Shown here: one piece after another, positions 55,326 to 64,000 of the stretch
Layout of the letters: the number at the start of each line of letters is the position of its first letter
Numbering within the stretch: position 1 is the first letter of the stretch
The notes under the pieces: model-generated
Databases searched by the model: none
What the model was told of the DNA's origin: nothing
What the model saw: only the letters and a program-made list of their open reading frames with translations
Program-made: the position numbers and the translations under genes
NCBI GenBank assembly: GCA_021789975.1
Contig: JAJYIT010000015.1
Span: forward strand, 1 to 64,000
From: Bacteroidota bacterium
GTDB lineage: Bacteria > Bacteroidota > Ignavibacteria > Kryptoniales > JAKASW01
Reading direction: 5' to 3'
Length of the DNA stretch: 64,000 nt

Positions 55326-55718
55326 CTAGCGCCGGATAAGGCCCACAGCCAATACTATCAAAACGAACACCGCAATTAATGAGAAATCGACATTCCTCGC
55401 GGTGGAAAGGCACATGCACGACAGAGCTGATGCAAGTACAAAAATGACCAGCACACCGACAATTAACAGGCTAAGCAGCAGCATCGTACCTCGGTGAACA
55501 TCTCGGCCCCGAAGGATGCATCGCATGAGACCGAAGAAACGCTGACGACTCAGTGCCCCCGCTCTTTCATCCGCCAGACCAAATATCCCCCTCGCCTGGT
55601 GGAGCAGAACCACGCTTACAATCACGAACATTGAGACAAATAAAACCACTACCGCCAAAAGGTAACCAGTGATCAACTCACTTTCGGGTGCGCCCGAAAT
55701 TATTGATAGCAGGTTCAT
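55326..55718 (-). CDS. DUF1634-like membrane protein, second copy
   Basis: A 130-residue three-helix protein (about 18-42, 82-105, 113-128) with the same outline as the gene at 53212 and a polar loop GIFGLADERAGALSRQRF. The similarity is to hydropathy and length, less to sequence. It lies between qmoC and the second kinase-BON gene. Confidence 0.6.
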   Translation of the reverse strand: MNLLSIISGAPESELITGYLLAVVVLFVSMFVIVSVVLLHQARGIFGLADERAGALSRQRFFGLMRCILRGRDVHRGTMLLLSLLIVGVLVIFVLASALSCMCLSTARNVDFSLIAVFVLIVLAVGLIRR

Positions 55719-55779
55719 CAGGGAGCAATCCCTCCATGTGCTGCTTGCAAAATACCGAACCGGGTCCGGAATTCAGTCG

Positions 55780-56964
55780 TTACGCTGACGCGACAGCCCG
55801 GCCCGACCCGACCGGCTGAGCGGCAGATTCATTATGCGCTTTGCTTTTAACAGACGCTACGTAGATTGCGAGCGGTCGATACAGCAGGTGTCCCCACTTT
55901 CCAAACGGCACCTCGACGACCAGCATCGGGACAACGATCGCCATGTGGATCATGTACATTACATATGTCGGCATCGGCAGATCCATTACCCTGAAAATGT
56001 GAAGCAGGATTCCCGTAAGAGCCGCAAGCAGGAGCAGGATGGGAAACAGCCAATCAGAGAAATGGCTGAACTTGTGCATCTCTGTTCGTTGCTTCATGCG
56101 ATCCACGATAATCCACGCGGTTGCTGTGAGAAGCACCGCGGTTGCATAGTAACCAAGTGTACTGGTCCACTGGACGCTGGTGTTGTTGACCTGGAACCAC
56201 GGCAGAAACACTACCACAAGGGTGAACATGATTGCGTACCCACTGACGAGAAGAAGATGGCGAATCCAGTTTAACTTCGCGTCGCCGCTGGCGCACTCAT
56301 TCCACCGCTTCTGTGTCAAGCCTTGAATTACAAATTGTGGAAGCTGAGAGAAATAATAACGAAGCGGAATACTCTCGCCACTGGTAAGTCCCACAAACAT
56401 TCGGGCAGCATTCGATATAAGGAGTAACCCCAATCCAGCCGCCATAATTCTATCGCCGACATCGACAATGCCGACCGGCGCAAACATCTGAAGCATGACA
56501 GTGGATAACGGTGCAGATCCTGATCGACTCAGCAAACCGAACCCGAAATCATGCGGCATGGTGAACATAAGGACAACTGCCGCGGCCACGGCAGCCAAAA
56601 CGCCGGCTTCCCAGTAAACGGATCTGTACATCAGACGCGAAATGCCGGTCCAGTCATACTGCGATGTGAGATATCTCCTGGCGGCCATCATGGACTCCCC
56701 AGGGTCGGCCTGACGCGGGCATCTCTTTGAACAATCACCACAGTAGAAGCAGAGCCACGGCCCCGGATCTTCGAGCAGTTCCTTCTTCATGCCCCACTGT
56801 GCGAGCAACATCTGCTTTCTCGGGAAGCTATTCTCACTGTTTGAAAGTGAACAGACAGCCGTGCATGTGGCACACTGGAAACATTTCTTGAAGCTTTCGC
56901 CGCCGAAGTGCTCCATATAGTTTATAAACTTCTGATCAGGCTTAGCAAGGTTTCTCTCGCTCAT
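55780..56964 (-). CDS. qmoC: QmoC-like quinone-interacting membrane oxidoreductase subunit
   Basis: A 394-residue fusion of an HdrC-like iron-sulfur domain and an HdrE/NarI-like haem b membrane domain. Two [4Fe-4S] sites: CFQCATCTAVC (about residues 28-38) and CFYCGDCSKRCP (about 72-83). Six hydrophobic helices occupy about 115-375 with several helix His residues (for example HLLLVSGYAIMFTL, FRHFSDWLFP and IHMAIVV). It passes electrons between quinones and QmoAB next to APS reductase. Here it follows the Zn-ribbon and YkgJ genes instead of directly following qmoB. Confidence 0.9.
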   Translation of the reverse strand: MSERNLAKPDQKFINYMEHFGGESFKKCFQCATCTAVCSLSNSENSFPRKQMLLAQWGMKKELLEDPGPWLCFYCGDCSKRCPRQADPGESMMAARRYLTSQYDWTGISRLMYRSVYWEAGVLAAVAAAVVLMFTMPHDFGFGLLSRSGSAPLSTVMLQMFAPVGIVDVGDRIMAAGLGLLLISNAARMFVGLTSGESIPLRYYFSQLPQFVIQGLTQKRWNECASGDAKLNWIRHLLLVSGYAIMFTLVVVFLPWFQVNNTSVQWTSTLGYYATAVLLTATAWIIVDRMKQRTEMHKFSHFSDWLFPILLLLAALTGILLHIFRVMDLPMPTYVMYMIHMAIVVPMLVVEVPFGKWGHLLYRPLAIYVASVKSKAHNESAAQPVGSGRAVASA

Positions 56965-56979
56965 GAATGCTGTGCTTTT

Positions 56980-57807
56980 CTAAGGTTGTGGTGCAGCTAC
57001 CGATGATGCTGCCCGTGGCGTGGGACGGTAATCCGATCTTAACCGCATCGTTTTCTCCCCAAAAAGAGAAAATCTCAGCCAGTTGATCCCGAACTTCAGA
57101 AGTTCTTCATCATCCTTCCGAATTTCCACGATCGTTTCTTCATCAACATCAAACCTTTGGAGGAAGCTGCTCTCAAGAACAAATTCTCTGAACTTATCGA
57201 TGTTGTAGCAAACCATGTAGAACATCTCAAGTTTTGCTGGCGTAAGCTGTTTCCTCTCTCGGAAAAACTCATGGAGAGAGATTTCCTTGAACAGCTCACC
57301 CATTTCTGAGTACCTCTCCACCCCCTGATCTTTTATCCAACGATCAACAGTCCAACTCTGGTTTTCGTGATAACCCTGACAAACTGGTTCCTGTATCATG
57401 AAATAGAACTCTTCACCCTTGCGTTCACCTTCATCTTTAGGTGAAGCAACCCCCAAGGGAAACATTCTGCAGGACCAGGGTCTGTCCTGATACACAGTGC
57501 AACCGTCTGTTCCCACGAACGGACAGGTTTTATTCTCGTCCTGCCTCATCTTCAGCATGACAACAGGATGGTTTTGATTTTCATCGATGGGGAGAAAGGT
57601 ATACTTATCTAAGAACTCCTGCGACGATATTTTCAGTCGGTTCTTCAACCGGATTATGTCATATGGCGTCAGGAATATATTGACGTCGCTGCAACACATA
57701 TTGAAGCAGCTGATGTCCTTATGACACTTAAAGTTGAAGCATCCCTCCCTGCTCATCCGCGGATATTCCTTAAGGACCGTTTCTTTCAGTATCTCCAGCT
57801 CTTTCAT
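56980..57807 (-). CDS. YkgJ-like Cys-cluster protein
   Basis: About 275 residues; ATG at about 57807 (MKELEILKET) is preferred because the longer frame overlaps the upstream gene. It contains the Cys-rich core of the zinc/iron-chelating YkgJ family: CFNFKCHKDISCFNMCCSD (about 23-41 of this start), then CPFVGTDGCTVYQDRPWSCRMFP and CQGYHENQ. These cysteines may bind a metal cluster. Lying between aprA and qmoC suggests an assembly or electron-transfer accessory for the APS reductase/Qmo complex; this is an inference. Confidence 0.8.
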   Translation of the reverse strand: MKELEILKETVLKEYPRMSREGCFNFKCHKDISCFNMCCSDVNIFLTPYDIIRLKNRLKISSQEFLDKYTFLPIDENQNHPVVMLKMRQDENKTCPFVGTDGCTVYQDRPWSCRMFPLGVASPKDEGERKGEEFYFMIQEPVCQGYHENQSWTVDRWIKDQGVERYSEMGELFKEISLHEFFRERKQLTPAKLEMFYMVCYNIDKFREFVLESSFLQRFDVDEETIVEIRKDDEELLKFGINWLRFSLFGEKTMRLRSDYRPTPRAASSVAAPQP

Positions 57808-57827
57808 AGGAATCGCTTTCAGATTTG

Positions 57828-58091
57828 CTATTCGATAATTGAATCTTTCAGCGCGTCTTTTGACCACACAGGGAGTGGCCCCGCGTCGTTCGTGACCGGG
57901 TCAACCTTGTACCGGTAGGAAATATTTTGATTGTACTGCTTTCTCATCCATTCCCATCCGTGGATGAAGTATGGACAATCGTCATTAAAGCAGACAAAGA
58001 GATACTCCACCTCCCAGGAGGATTCGGGCGGACATCTCCACTTTTTCAACGCTGTCTTACAATGTGGACATACTCTTGCTTGTTCGTTCAT
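57828..58091 (-). CDS. Small zinc-ribbon protein
   Basis: An 87-residue protein with CPHCKTALKKWRCPP and CFNDDCPYF, giving paired CxxC and CxxxxC motifs for one zinc. The rest is aromatic and basic (HGWEWMRKQYNQNISYRYK). Similar small ribbons are found near APS reductase operons in several sulfate-metabolising bacteria. It lies downstream of the hairpin that follows aprA, and its stop region overlaps the longer YkgJ frame. Confidence 0.7.
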   Translation of the reverse strand: MNEQARVCPHCKTALKKWRCPPESSWEVEYLFVCFNDDCPYFIHGWEWMRKQYNQNISYRYKVDPVTNDAGPLPVWSKDALKDSIIE

Positions 58092-58112
58092 ACGAGCTGT
58101 CGCTCCGTCATG

Positions 58113-58143
58113 AAAAAGAGGGGAGCAACTGCTCCCCTCTTCG
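58113..58143 (-). terminator. Intrinsic terminator or attenuator after aprA
   Basis: On the minus strand GAAGAGGGGAGCAGTTGCTCCCCTCTTTTT: a perfect 10-12-bp stem AGAGGGGAGCA/TGCTCCCCTCT with a short loop and a trailing T-run, placed 10-40 nt after the aprA stop. It probably limits read-through from aprBA into the Zn-ribbon, YkgJ and qmoC genes, giving graded expression. Confidence 0.8.
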
Positions 58144-58154
58144 TGGTGACGATC

Positions 58155-60029
58155 TCAATTGACTATTGATATAATGGGCTTAGAGAAGACTTCCCATTTG
58201 TTGTCCTTCGGAATCCACTTCATGTTCACAAATACCTTCCAATCTTTCTCGTCCATGGAAGGCTTGTCTGCCCTGAAGTAGTAGCCGGGCCAGCGAGTCT
58301 CTTCTCTGAACAGTATCGCCCGGACGTGAGCCTCAGCTTGCCACATCCTGTGAATGTTCTCCCAGCAGCGCATCAGCTCATGAAGGTCCTCCGCCGCCAA
58401 CTTCGCAGAGTCTTCCTTCAGGTATTGAAGCAGGTCGAGGCCTTTCTCCAGCAGCGCCTTACTGGTCTTGAATTGCGAAGACACTCCGCCGGCGTATTCG
58501 TCCATGATCTTCTGCAGTCTGAACATGAACATCTTCGGTTTGATGTAATTGGGATTCATTTCAGGATCGGTCGAGGCCTTGCCAAACTGCTCGAACATCT
58601 CAAGCGGTTTCAGGATTTCGGCCTTCAAGGCATCGATCTGACGCTGATCATACTTTCGCGAATCCGGATGATCCATGATGTAGTCGATCGCAGCTTTTGC
58701 AGCTATTCTTCCCTCGGCATGGGAGCCGGAAGAGAATTTGTGGCTCGATGCACCGGATGCGTCACCGGCGCAGAAGATCCCCGGAACAGTAGACATATTT
58801 GCGTAGCCCCAGAAGTATTCCTGGGGTGCCAGATCCTTCGGACCGCTGACCCACGCACCCGAGGCACCGGAGTGTGACCCGATGAAATAAGGCTCGGCGG
58901 CGGCGATCTCTGATGGTTTTTCTTCGGGAGCAGTGTTGGTACCCGCCCAGAGAATGGCCTGTGAAATGGTCATATCAAGAAAGTCTTCCCAGGCTTCACC
59001 TTCCAGCTCTTTTATTTTTTTCTTCGCGGCCTTCTCGTCACCTGACTCCGACGCGATCTTGTTGATTGCTTCTTCGGTCCGCATGTATATCGGACCTTTG
59101 CCGTCCATGACGTCGAGCATCATAAGCCAATTGCGCAGGTTTGCGGGAACAGGTTTCACTTTTCCATACGGCACCCATTTCTCAAGCTCGTCTCTTCTCT
59201 CTGCCATATAGTCGCCGCCCATCCCGTTCGTAGCTCTCGACTTGAAGAGCAGGAACCAGGCACCGACAGGACCGTACGCGTCTTTGAAACGAACTGGAAT
59301 AAACCGCACCTCCTGGCATGTCATTTCTGCGCCGGCTTTCAAAGTGAAGTAAGCGCTCGACCCCGAATTCCATGGCGGATACCATGCTCGCCCCAGACCT
59401 TCCCCCGAAGATCTCGGTTTGAACACGTGTACCGCCCCGCCCATGGCGACCAGGACGGCCTTCGCTTTGAAGATATAGAATTTCTCCTCGCGCACACTGA
59501 ATCCGACTGCACCTACGCATACATCGCCATCCATCAGAGGTCCGACGATGAAAATTCTTTCGTAAATGTTCTCGGCGCCCAGTGCGTTCTTTGCTGCCTC
59601 CGCGACCACGACCTTGTACGACTCGCCGTTGATCATCAACTGCCATCTTCCCTCGTGGACATAATTACCTTCTGCGTCTTTCCATATCGGCAGTCCCCAC
59701 TTTTCGAACAAATGGACCGTTGAATCAACATGTCTTGCTATGTTGTAAACCAAATCCTCGCGCGTAATTCCCATCAGATCGCTGCGGACGTATTTCACAT
59801 AATCCTCGACGGTATTTTTTCCGTCCTTGATACCGACATACTGGTTGATGGCCGAGAGTCCCATTGCAACCGCACCGCTTCTATCGACTGCGGCTTTGTC
59901 CACAAGCGTGACTTTAAGACCATGTTGTTTTGCCCAGTAGGCGGCTTCGACTGCTGCACCGCAAGCGGCCATTCCGCCGCCAACGATCAGTAGATCAGTC
60001 TCCACTACTTCTGTTTTCATGTCAGCCAT
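58155..60029 (-). CDS. aprA: Adenylylsulfate reductase subunit alpha
   Basis: FAD subunit of dissimilatory APS reductase, converting APS to sulfite and AMP or the reverse. The 624 residues begin with the dinucleotide motif DLLIVGGGMAACGAAVEAAYW (about 13-33), followed by VDRSGAVAMGLSAINQYVG and the FAD/substrate segment CAGDASGASSHKFSSGSHAEGR near the C-terminal third. Slightly shorter than the about 640-660 residues of Desulfovibrio and Archaeoglobus. Coupled 16 nt after aprB. Confidence 0.95.
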   Translation of the reverse strand: MADMKTEVVETDLLIVGGGMAACGAAVEAAYWAKQHGLKVTLVDKAAVDRSGAVAMGLSAINQYVGIKDGKNTVEDYVKYVRSDLMGITREDLVYNIARHVDSTVHLFEKWGLPIWKDAEGNYVHEGRWQLMINGESYKVVVAEAAKNALGAENIYERIFIVGPLMDGDVCVGAVGFSVREEKFYIFKAKAVLVAMGGAVHVFKPRSSGEGLGRAWYPPWNSGSSAYFTLKAGAEMTCQEVRFIPVRFKDAYGPVGAWFLLFKSRATNGMGGDYMAERRDELEKWVPYGKVKPVPANLRNWLMMLDVMDGKGPIYMRTEEAINKIASESGDEKAAKKKIKELEGEAWEDFLDMTISQAILWAGTNTAPEEKPSEIAAAEPYFIGSHSGASGAWVSGPKDLAPQEYFWGYANMSTVPGIFCAGDASGASSHKFSSGSHAEGRIAAKAAIDYIMDHPDSRKYDQRQIDALKAEILKPLEMFEQFGKASTDPEMNPNYIKPKMFMFRLQKIMDEYAGGVSSQFKTSKALLEKGLDLLQYLKEDSAKLAAEDLHELMRCWENIHRMWQAEAHVRAILFREETRWPGYYFRADKPSMDEKDWKVFVNMKWIPKDNKWEVFSKPIISIVN

Positions 60030-60045
60030 GACTTTTCCAACCTTC

Positions 60046-60489
60046 CTAATGCTTTATTGTGACTACTTGTGGAAGTCCCAGTGAATCCGGCTCCGTAAAG
60101 AGCGTCGGGCTTTTGATGTTGCCGTCTTTCGTTTTCCACCCACCGTCGGGGGCTGCTTTTCCTTCCTCCGTGGTACGGATGGGAAACTTGAACCGCTTAA
60201 GAGTCCCGTTACGGAACTTAACGGTCCACATTATTGAGTCGGTGCTCCTCATCGGGGTGACTGTTGCACCAAGCGGAACGAAGTCCGCATAGCCGCGTAT
60301 TTCAATTGCCTGCGTCGGACAAATTTTCACGCAGTTGTAGCATTCCCAGCACATCTCCGGCTCGCGATTATAAGCCTTCATGATGTCCTTGTTAAGGGCC
60401 ATCAGATCGTTCGGGCAAATGTACTGGCATGCCGTCTTGTCTAACGCTTTGCACCCATCGCATTTATCAGGGTTTACATAACTCGGCAT
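60046..60489 (-). CDS. aprB: Adenylylsulfate reductase subunit beta
   Basis: The 147-residue electron-transfer subunit with two [4Fe-4S] clusters: CDGCKALDKTACQYICP (about residues 9-25) and CWECYNCVKICP (about 48-59). The acidic/aromatic C-terminal part contacts AprA. A strong AAAGGAGG site lies upstream of the ATG. It passes electrons to and from Qmo. Confidence 0.95.
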   Translation of the reverse strand: MPSYVNPDKCDGCKALDKTACQYICPNDLMALNKDIMKAYNREPEMCWECYNCVKICPTQAIEIRGYADFVPLGATVTPMRSTDSIMWTVKFRNGTLKRFKFPIRTTEEGKAAPDGGWKTKDGNIKSPTLFTEPDSLGLPQVVTIKH

Positions 60490-60739
60490 GAAATTACCTC
60501 CTTTATGATTTCATTTAATTGAAAGAAATTCTTGATGTTCGGACGAGAAACCATCTACTATTTGATGTCTTATGCAAATACTGTATCGGGGCCACGATTG
60601 TAAAAAAGAGATACCGTAATCTCCACGAACCCTAAAAGAGGGACTTAATGTCATTCCTTCCGGATTAATTTCTGCCGCCATGTCTCCTTCTACCATCATT
60701 TCATGCCCTCGTGATTCAGACCTTACGAAGTATGTTCCT

Positions 60740-61981
60740 CTACTTTTTCAGTTTGTCCGAACCTTCACCGGTGGCAAACTGGTGCATCTTGATTTCAACT
60801 TTCTCGTCAAGCTTGGAATAGTAATCGTGAAGGATCGCAAGAACCTCCGGGCGGCTGAACTCGGCGGGTACCTCGCTACCTTCCGACAATGCTTTTCGCA
60901 AAGCCGTTCCGCTGAGGAACAGGCGGTCTTCCTTCTTGTGAGGACATGTCTTCATCGAAGCCATACCACCGCACTTGAAGCACCAGAACGTCCAGTCGAT
61001 CGGAAGTGGTTTCAACAGCAACGCATCCTCGGGTATCTCATAGAAGATCTTCTGCGCATCGAATGGACCATAATAGTTTCCCACACCTGCATGGTCGCGT
61101 CCGACAATGAGGTGACTGCATCCGAAATTCTGCCTGAACAGGCCATGGAGCAGCGCTTCTCTCGGACCGGCGTATCTCATGTCAAGCGGGTAACCTCCGC
61201 ACAGGACAGTGTCCTTGACAAAATAATTCTCAACCAGAACGTCAATGCATTTCGCTCTTACTTCGGCCGGTATGTCGCCTGGTTTCAGCTTTCCGACGAG
61301 CTGATGGATATACAACCCGTCACTAACTTCCAGCGCGATCTTCGCAAGGAATTCGTGGGAGCGGTGCATGGGGTTGCGCAATTGAAGAGCCGCAATTGTC
61401 CTCCACCCTTTCTCTGCAAAGATCTTCCGGCTTTCTGCGGGTCTTTGGTACAGTCCTGCAAACTCCTTGGGGAAATAGCTTTCGGAGAGAACCTTGACCG
61501 TACCCCCTACGTTCCATGGTTTCTGTTGCATCACCATCTTCACGCCGGGGTGTTCCGGATCGTCGGTCTTGAACACCTGCTTGCATTCAAAATTCTTATC
61601 GATCTGGTACTTGTCGCTGACTTTCATCGTGCCCATAACTTCTTCGGTCTCATCACTCACAAGTGTAATCTCATCCCCGATCTTCAGGGCCTTTCCGTCT
61701 TCGTCGGAAACTGAGATTGTAATCGGGATCGGCCAAAACAGACCGTCATTCATTTTCATGTCGACGCAGACACCTTGCCAGTCATCATGTCCCATAAATC
61801 CGTTCAAGGGCGTGAAGCCGCCGATACCCAGCATTATCAGGTCACCGGTCTCGCGGCTTGTCATGCAGATTTTCTTTAGGCCTGCTGCCCTTTTCAACTC
61901 CTCATCCTTTTCCTTGCCACCCAAGAGAAGAACCTTGAGCTCGTCGCTTCCGTGCGGACGCACTAATGTAGTAGCCGGCAT
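60740..61981 (-). CDS. sat: Sulfate adenylyltransferase
   Basis: Homo-oligomeric ATP sulfurylase: sulfate + ATP to APS + PPi, used in sulfate activation or, in reverse, in ATP formation from APS. The 413 residues show [19 protein letters not shown] (QxRN and HxxH motifs, about residues 200-218), [13 protein letters not shown], and [12 protein letters not shown], with C-terminal cysteine residues in FWCFKCGGM typical of the bacterial dissimilatory type. No APS-kinase domain. Separated from qmoB by 153 nt and from aprB by about 250 nt. Confidence 0.95.
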   Translation of the reverse strand: MPATTLVRPHGSDELKVLLLGGKEKDEELKRAAGLKKICMTSRETGDLIMLGIGGFTPLNGFMGHDDWQGVCVDMKMNDGLFWPIPITISVSDEDGKALKIGDEITLVSDETEEVMGTMKVSDKYQIDKNFECKQVFKTDDPEHPGVKMVMQQKPWNVGGTVKVLSESYFPKEFAGLYQRPAESRKIFAEKGWRTIAALQLRNPMHRSHEFLAKIALEVSDGLYIHQLVGKLKPGDIPAEVRAKCIDVLVENYFVKDTVLCGGYPLDMRYAGPREALLHGLFRQNFGCSHLIVGRDHAGVGNYYGPFDAQKIFYEIPEDALLLKPLPIDWTFWCFKCGGMASMKTCPHKKEDRLFLSGTALRKALSEGSEVPAEFSRPEVLAILHDYYSKLDEKVEIKMHQFATGEGSDKLKK

Positions 61982-62134
61982 AAAATCCCTTTCATTTAAG
62001 AATGTTACGTCTCTTGATTTCCATTATCGCAATCGCAATTGCACATCGTATTGATTACTGCAAAAACATATCGGAACACCGACGGAGAATCAACGAGTGC
62101 GACAAATTCTGTATTCCTTATGTTGACCAAGTGC

Positions 62135-64000
62135 TCACATTCCTTTGTATGGGTTCGGTCCCAATTCCCTCACTTCCTCAACAAAACTGTTGAAGATCTC
62201 GGGGAGTTTTTCATACTCATCAATCGATAGGGTAAGCAGCTTTACCCTTTCAGGCTCAAGCACAAGCTGCTTAAGTTTCTCCTGGACATTTGTCATTCGT
62301 TTGTTCGCAAGCTCACTGCCGTGGATGAAGTGACACTGGTAGTCCACTCCATATTTGCAGCCGAGCATAAGGACTCCATCGAACCCTTTCGATAGTGCAT
62401 CGGCGATCCAAACAACGTTAACCGAACCGAGACATCGAACCGGGATAACACGAACGTTAGGATCATACTGGAGCCGGTACTTTCCCACGACATCCAACGC
62501 AGGATAGGCGTCGTTCTCGCACATGAACGCCAGTATCCTTGGCTTGTCCTCGTCCTCGTCAGGTATGTCTATGGCCTTTATCATGGATGAGATCATCTGA
62601 ATGGAATAATCCTTGAAGGAAATTATTCTTTCCGGACATGCGCCCAGGCAGATGCCGCATCTTCGACAGCGATTGAGATGGGGCTTTGGAGTTCCCTTCT
62701 CATCCTCGTCCAGAGTTCCGAATGGACACTCCTCCGTACACCTTTTGCACTGTGTGCACCGCTGCAAGAAGAACTCAGGATAGGACATGTCGCCAGACCG
62801 GGGATGGACGGCTTTCCCCGCTTTTATCGCATGAACAGTCTGAATCGCTTTGAGCGCGGCGCCGTACGCATCGTTCTTACTCGCGAGGAAATCCATTGGA
62901 GCGCGTACGGCACCAGCTGCATAAATACCGGTTCTTCTCGTCTCGTATGGAAAACAAATATAATGCGAATCTGGGAATCCATATTTTAGCGTCGGAAGAT
63001 CGGTGCCCTGTCTGTACGTAAGGTTCAAAATCTTTGATCCGACTTCGGCCGACGCCGCTGCTCTTTTGCCGTCCAGCGTCACGCCATCGGCATCGGAGAA
63101 GGGGGCATCTGCCTCAACATCATATGGAAGTGAAGTCGGCACCATGCCCGTCGCCAAAACAACCAGATCAGACTCAATCCTGATATCGCCTCCAAACAAA
63201 GTGTTATCGACGTCGACAAGCAGAGAGCCAGTCATAGACTTGCTAATGCCTGCGAAGTCACCTTTGGTCAAGAAAACACGATCTTCGCTCTGTACCCTCT
63301 TATAGAACAGTTCATGTTGGGCAGTGGTACGGATGTCCCGATATACGATATAGATGAGAGCCTGTGGAAATCTCTGTCTGATATAAAGAGCCTGCTTTAG
63401 CGAGGCAGCGCAGCATATGGTTGAACAATACGGCAGGTGACTCTCATCCCGCGAACCAGCGCACAGGATGAACGTAACACTCGTTATGGGCTTCCCATTA
63501 AGAATGCCTGTTTTGTTTCCGTGGTTGAATCTCTTTTCGAGCTCAACTCCTGTTATGACATTCTCATAGGTACCGTACCCGTAATTGCCAAGCTTCTTGG
63601 CATCGTAGGGTCTCCAGCCGGTGGCTTGAACAATGGCACCTACTGTCAGCAGCTCGGTCCGGGCACCGCCCTTGATTCTCAGGACGACTTCGAATCCACC
63701 TGGTTGTCCGGAAATCTTCTCGATCTGGCACGATGTCGTCACAGTTATCTTGTTGATCGACTCCACCTCAGATATAAGCTCATCTATCCTCGGAGACTGT
63801 GGCTCCGTGTAGGGTGGTTCATATGGGGCAATCTTGTCAAATTTGACAGCCCACCCACCCAACTCATTTTCTTTTTCCGTCAACACTACCGAATACCCGG
63901 CCTTTGCAGCGGCTAGAGCGGCAGTCAGGCCGGCCACGCCGCCTCCGACAACGAGAATGGTCTCGTTCACATCGCTTGTCGCTGGCGCAGGTGGTTCACT
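62135..64000 (-). CDS. qmoB: QmoB-like HdrA/MvhD fusion, 5' partial
   Basis: Flavoprotein subunit of the quinone-interacting membrane-bound oxidoreductase. At least 611 residues are inside; the frame stays open to the window edge upstream of the GTG at 63970 (SEPPAPATSDVNET...), so the N-terminal part continues outside. Residues then show the FAD motif LVVGGGVAGLTAALAAAKAG, two [4Fe-4S] motifs CTQCKRCTEECP and CRRCGICLGACP, then an MvhD-like tail (ILAFMCENDAYPALDVVG, GCKYGVDYQCHFIHG). qmoA is not visible and would lie upstream. The stop is 153 nt before sat. Confidence 0.92.
   Translation of the reverse strand, partial: SEPPAPATSDVNETILVVGGGVAGLTAALAAAKAGYSVVLTEKENELGGWAVKFDKIAPYEPPYTEPQSPRIDELISEVESINKITVTTSCQIEKISGQPGGFEVVLRIKGGARTELLTVGAIVQATGWRPYDAKKLGNYGYGTYENVITGVELEKRFNHGNKTGILNGKPITSVTFILCAGSRDESHLPYCSTICCAASLKQALYIRQRFPQALIYIVYRDIRTTAQHELFYKRVQSEDRVFLTKGDFAGISKSMTGSLLVDVDNTLFGGDIRIESDLVVLATGMVPTSLPYDVEADAPFSDADGVTLDGKRAAASAEVGSKILNLTYRQGTDLPTLKYGFPDSHYICFPYETRRTGIYAAGAVRAPMDFLASKNDAYGAALKAIQTVHAIKAGKAVHPRSGDMSYPEFFLQRCTQCKRCTEECPFGTLDEDEKGTPKPHLNRCRRCGICLGACPERIISFKDYSIQMISSMIKAIDIPDEDEDKPRILAFMCENDAYPALDVVGKYRLQYDPNVRVIPVRCLGSVNVVWIADALSKGFDGVLMLGCKYGVDYQCHFIHGSELANKRMTNVQEKLKQLVLEPERVKLLTLSIDEYEKLPEIFNSFVEEVRELGPNPYKGM

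Noticed and set aside
60490-60739. A 62-codon frame between sat and aprB
   Set aside because: Peptide shows no recognisable motif and no ribosome site; the stretch is treated as the aprB upstream region.
60680-61714. A 344-codon open frame on the plus strand antisense to sat
   Set aside because: It has no motifs, no ribosome site, and lies fully inside the well-supported sat gene; it is a codon-bias shadow.
1-64000. CRISPR array, insertion sequence, prophage or integrase
   Set aside because: No regular spaced repeats, transposase, integrase or phage structural motifs were seen on either strand.

Overview
The window looks like chromosomal DNA of a Gram-negative bacterium of the Bacteroidota/Chlorobiota/Ignavibacteriota (FCB) assemblage. 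Two features point there: a PorX-type response regulator (receiver plus PglZ-like phosphatase domain) and a secreted M1 peptidase with a C-terminal type IX secretion sorting domain. Base composition is moderate, about half G+C by eye. Combining type IX secretion markers with a dissimilatory sulfur gene set (sat, aprBA, qmoB, qmoC) narrows the candidates to green-sulfur-related or Ignavibacteriota/Kapabacteria-like lineages, but the sequence alone does not settle this.

Layout. (1) 95-23492, all minus strand: housekeeping operons. They include a C-terminally truncated MFS carrier, PspC membrane proteins, 5-formyl-THF cyclo-ligase, an APC permease with a UspA-like tail, a lytic transglycosylase/PAP2/EamA/M1 peptidase run, GlmU-like nucleotidyltransferase with panD, a carbamoyl-phosphate cluster (cyclic-2,3-DPG-synthetase-like GTPase, OTCase, carbamate kinase, ATCase), CoA pyrophosphatase with panC, arginase, accD, and porX-tsaE-tsaB. 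(2) 23493-34539, plus strand: a large palindromic repeat, then a strong promoter and a 54-residue leader peptide with a Leu/Ile/Val-rich tail and mutually exclusive RNA stems, driving ilvB-ilvN-ilvC-cimA-small ORF-leuA-leuC-leuD-leuB. Isoleucine is evidently made by the citramalate route. (3) 34837-39370, plus: spmA-spmB, two outer-membrane barrel proteins (one carrying a haem c motif) and a dihaem cytochrome. (4) 39565-51650, plus: siroheme synthesis (Met8/CysG-N type and SUMT/cobA), an orphan membrane sensor, an array of TauE/SafE permeases (three intact, two decayed copies), a small membrane protein, a haem-binding degenerate histidine kinase, a receiver protein, a PPDK-like ATP-grasp protein with a frameshift, and a cytidylate-kinase-like/BON protein. 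(5) 51657-64000, minus: the dissimilatory sulfur cluster, in transcription order qmoB (entering from the window edge), sat, aprB, aprA, zinc-ribbon protein, YkgJ-like Cys-cluster protein, qmoC, DUF1634-like protein, a second cytidylate-kinase-like/BON protein, a frameshifted TauE, DUF1634 protein and a 14-TM MFS exporter.

How it works together. Sat, AprBA and Qmo interconvert sulfate and sulfite with electrons exchanged at the quinone pool. Siroheme made by the plus-strand genes is the cofactor of (dis)similatory sulfite reductases, which are not in the window. TauE/SafE, DUF1634 and BON-kinase genes recur on both sides of the convergence point at about 51.65 kb and probably handle export or import of sulfur oxyanions. 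The direction (sulfate reduction versus sulfite oxidation) cannot be decided here because dsr genes are absent.

Limits: functions are assigned from recognisable motifs without database searches. Two genes (47925-50583 and 53595-54442) are split by single-base indels in homopolymers, which could be assembly errors. No tRNA, rRNA, CRISPR array, insertion sequence or replication origin was seen.
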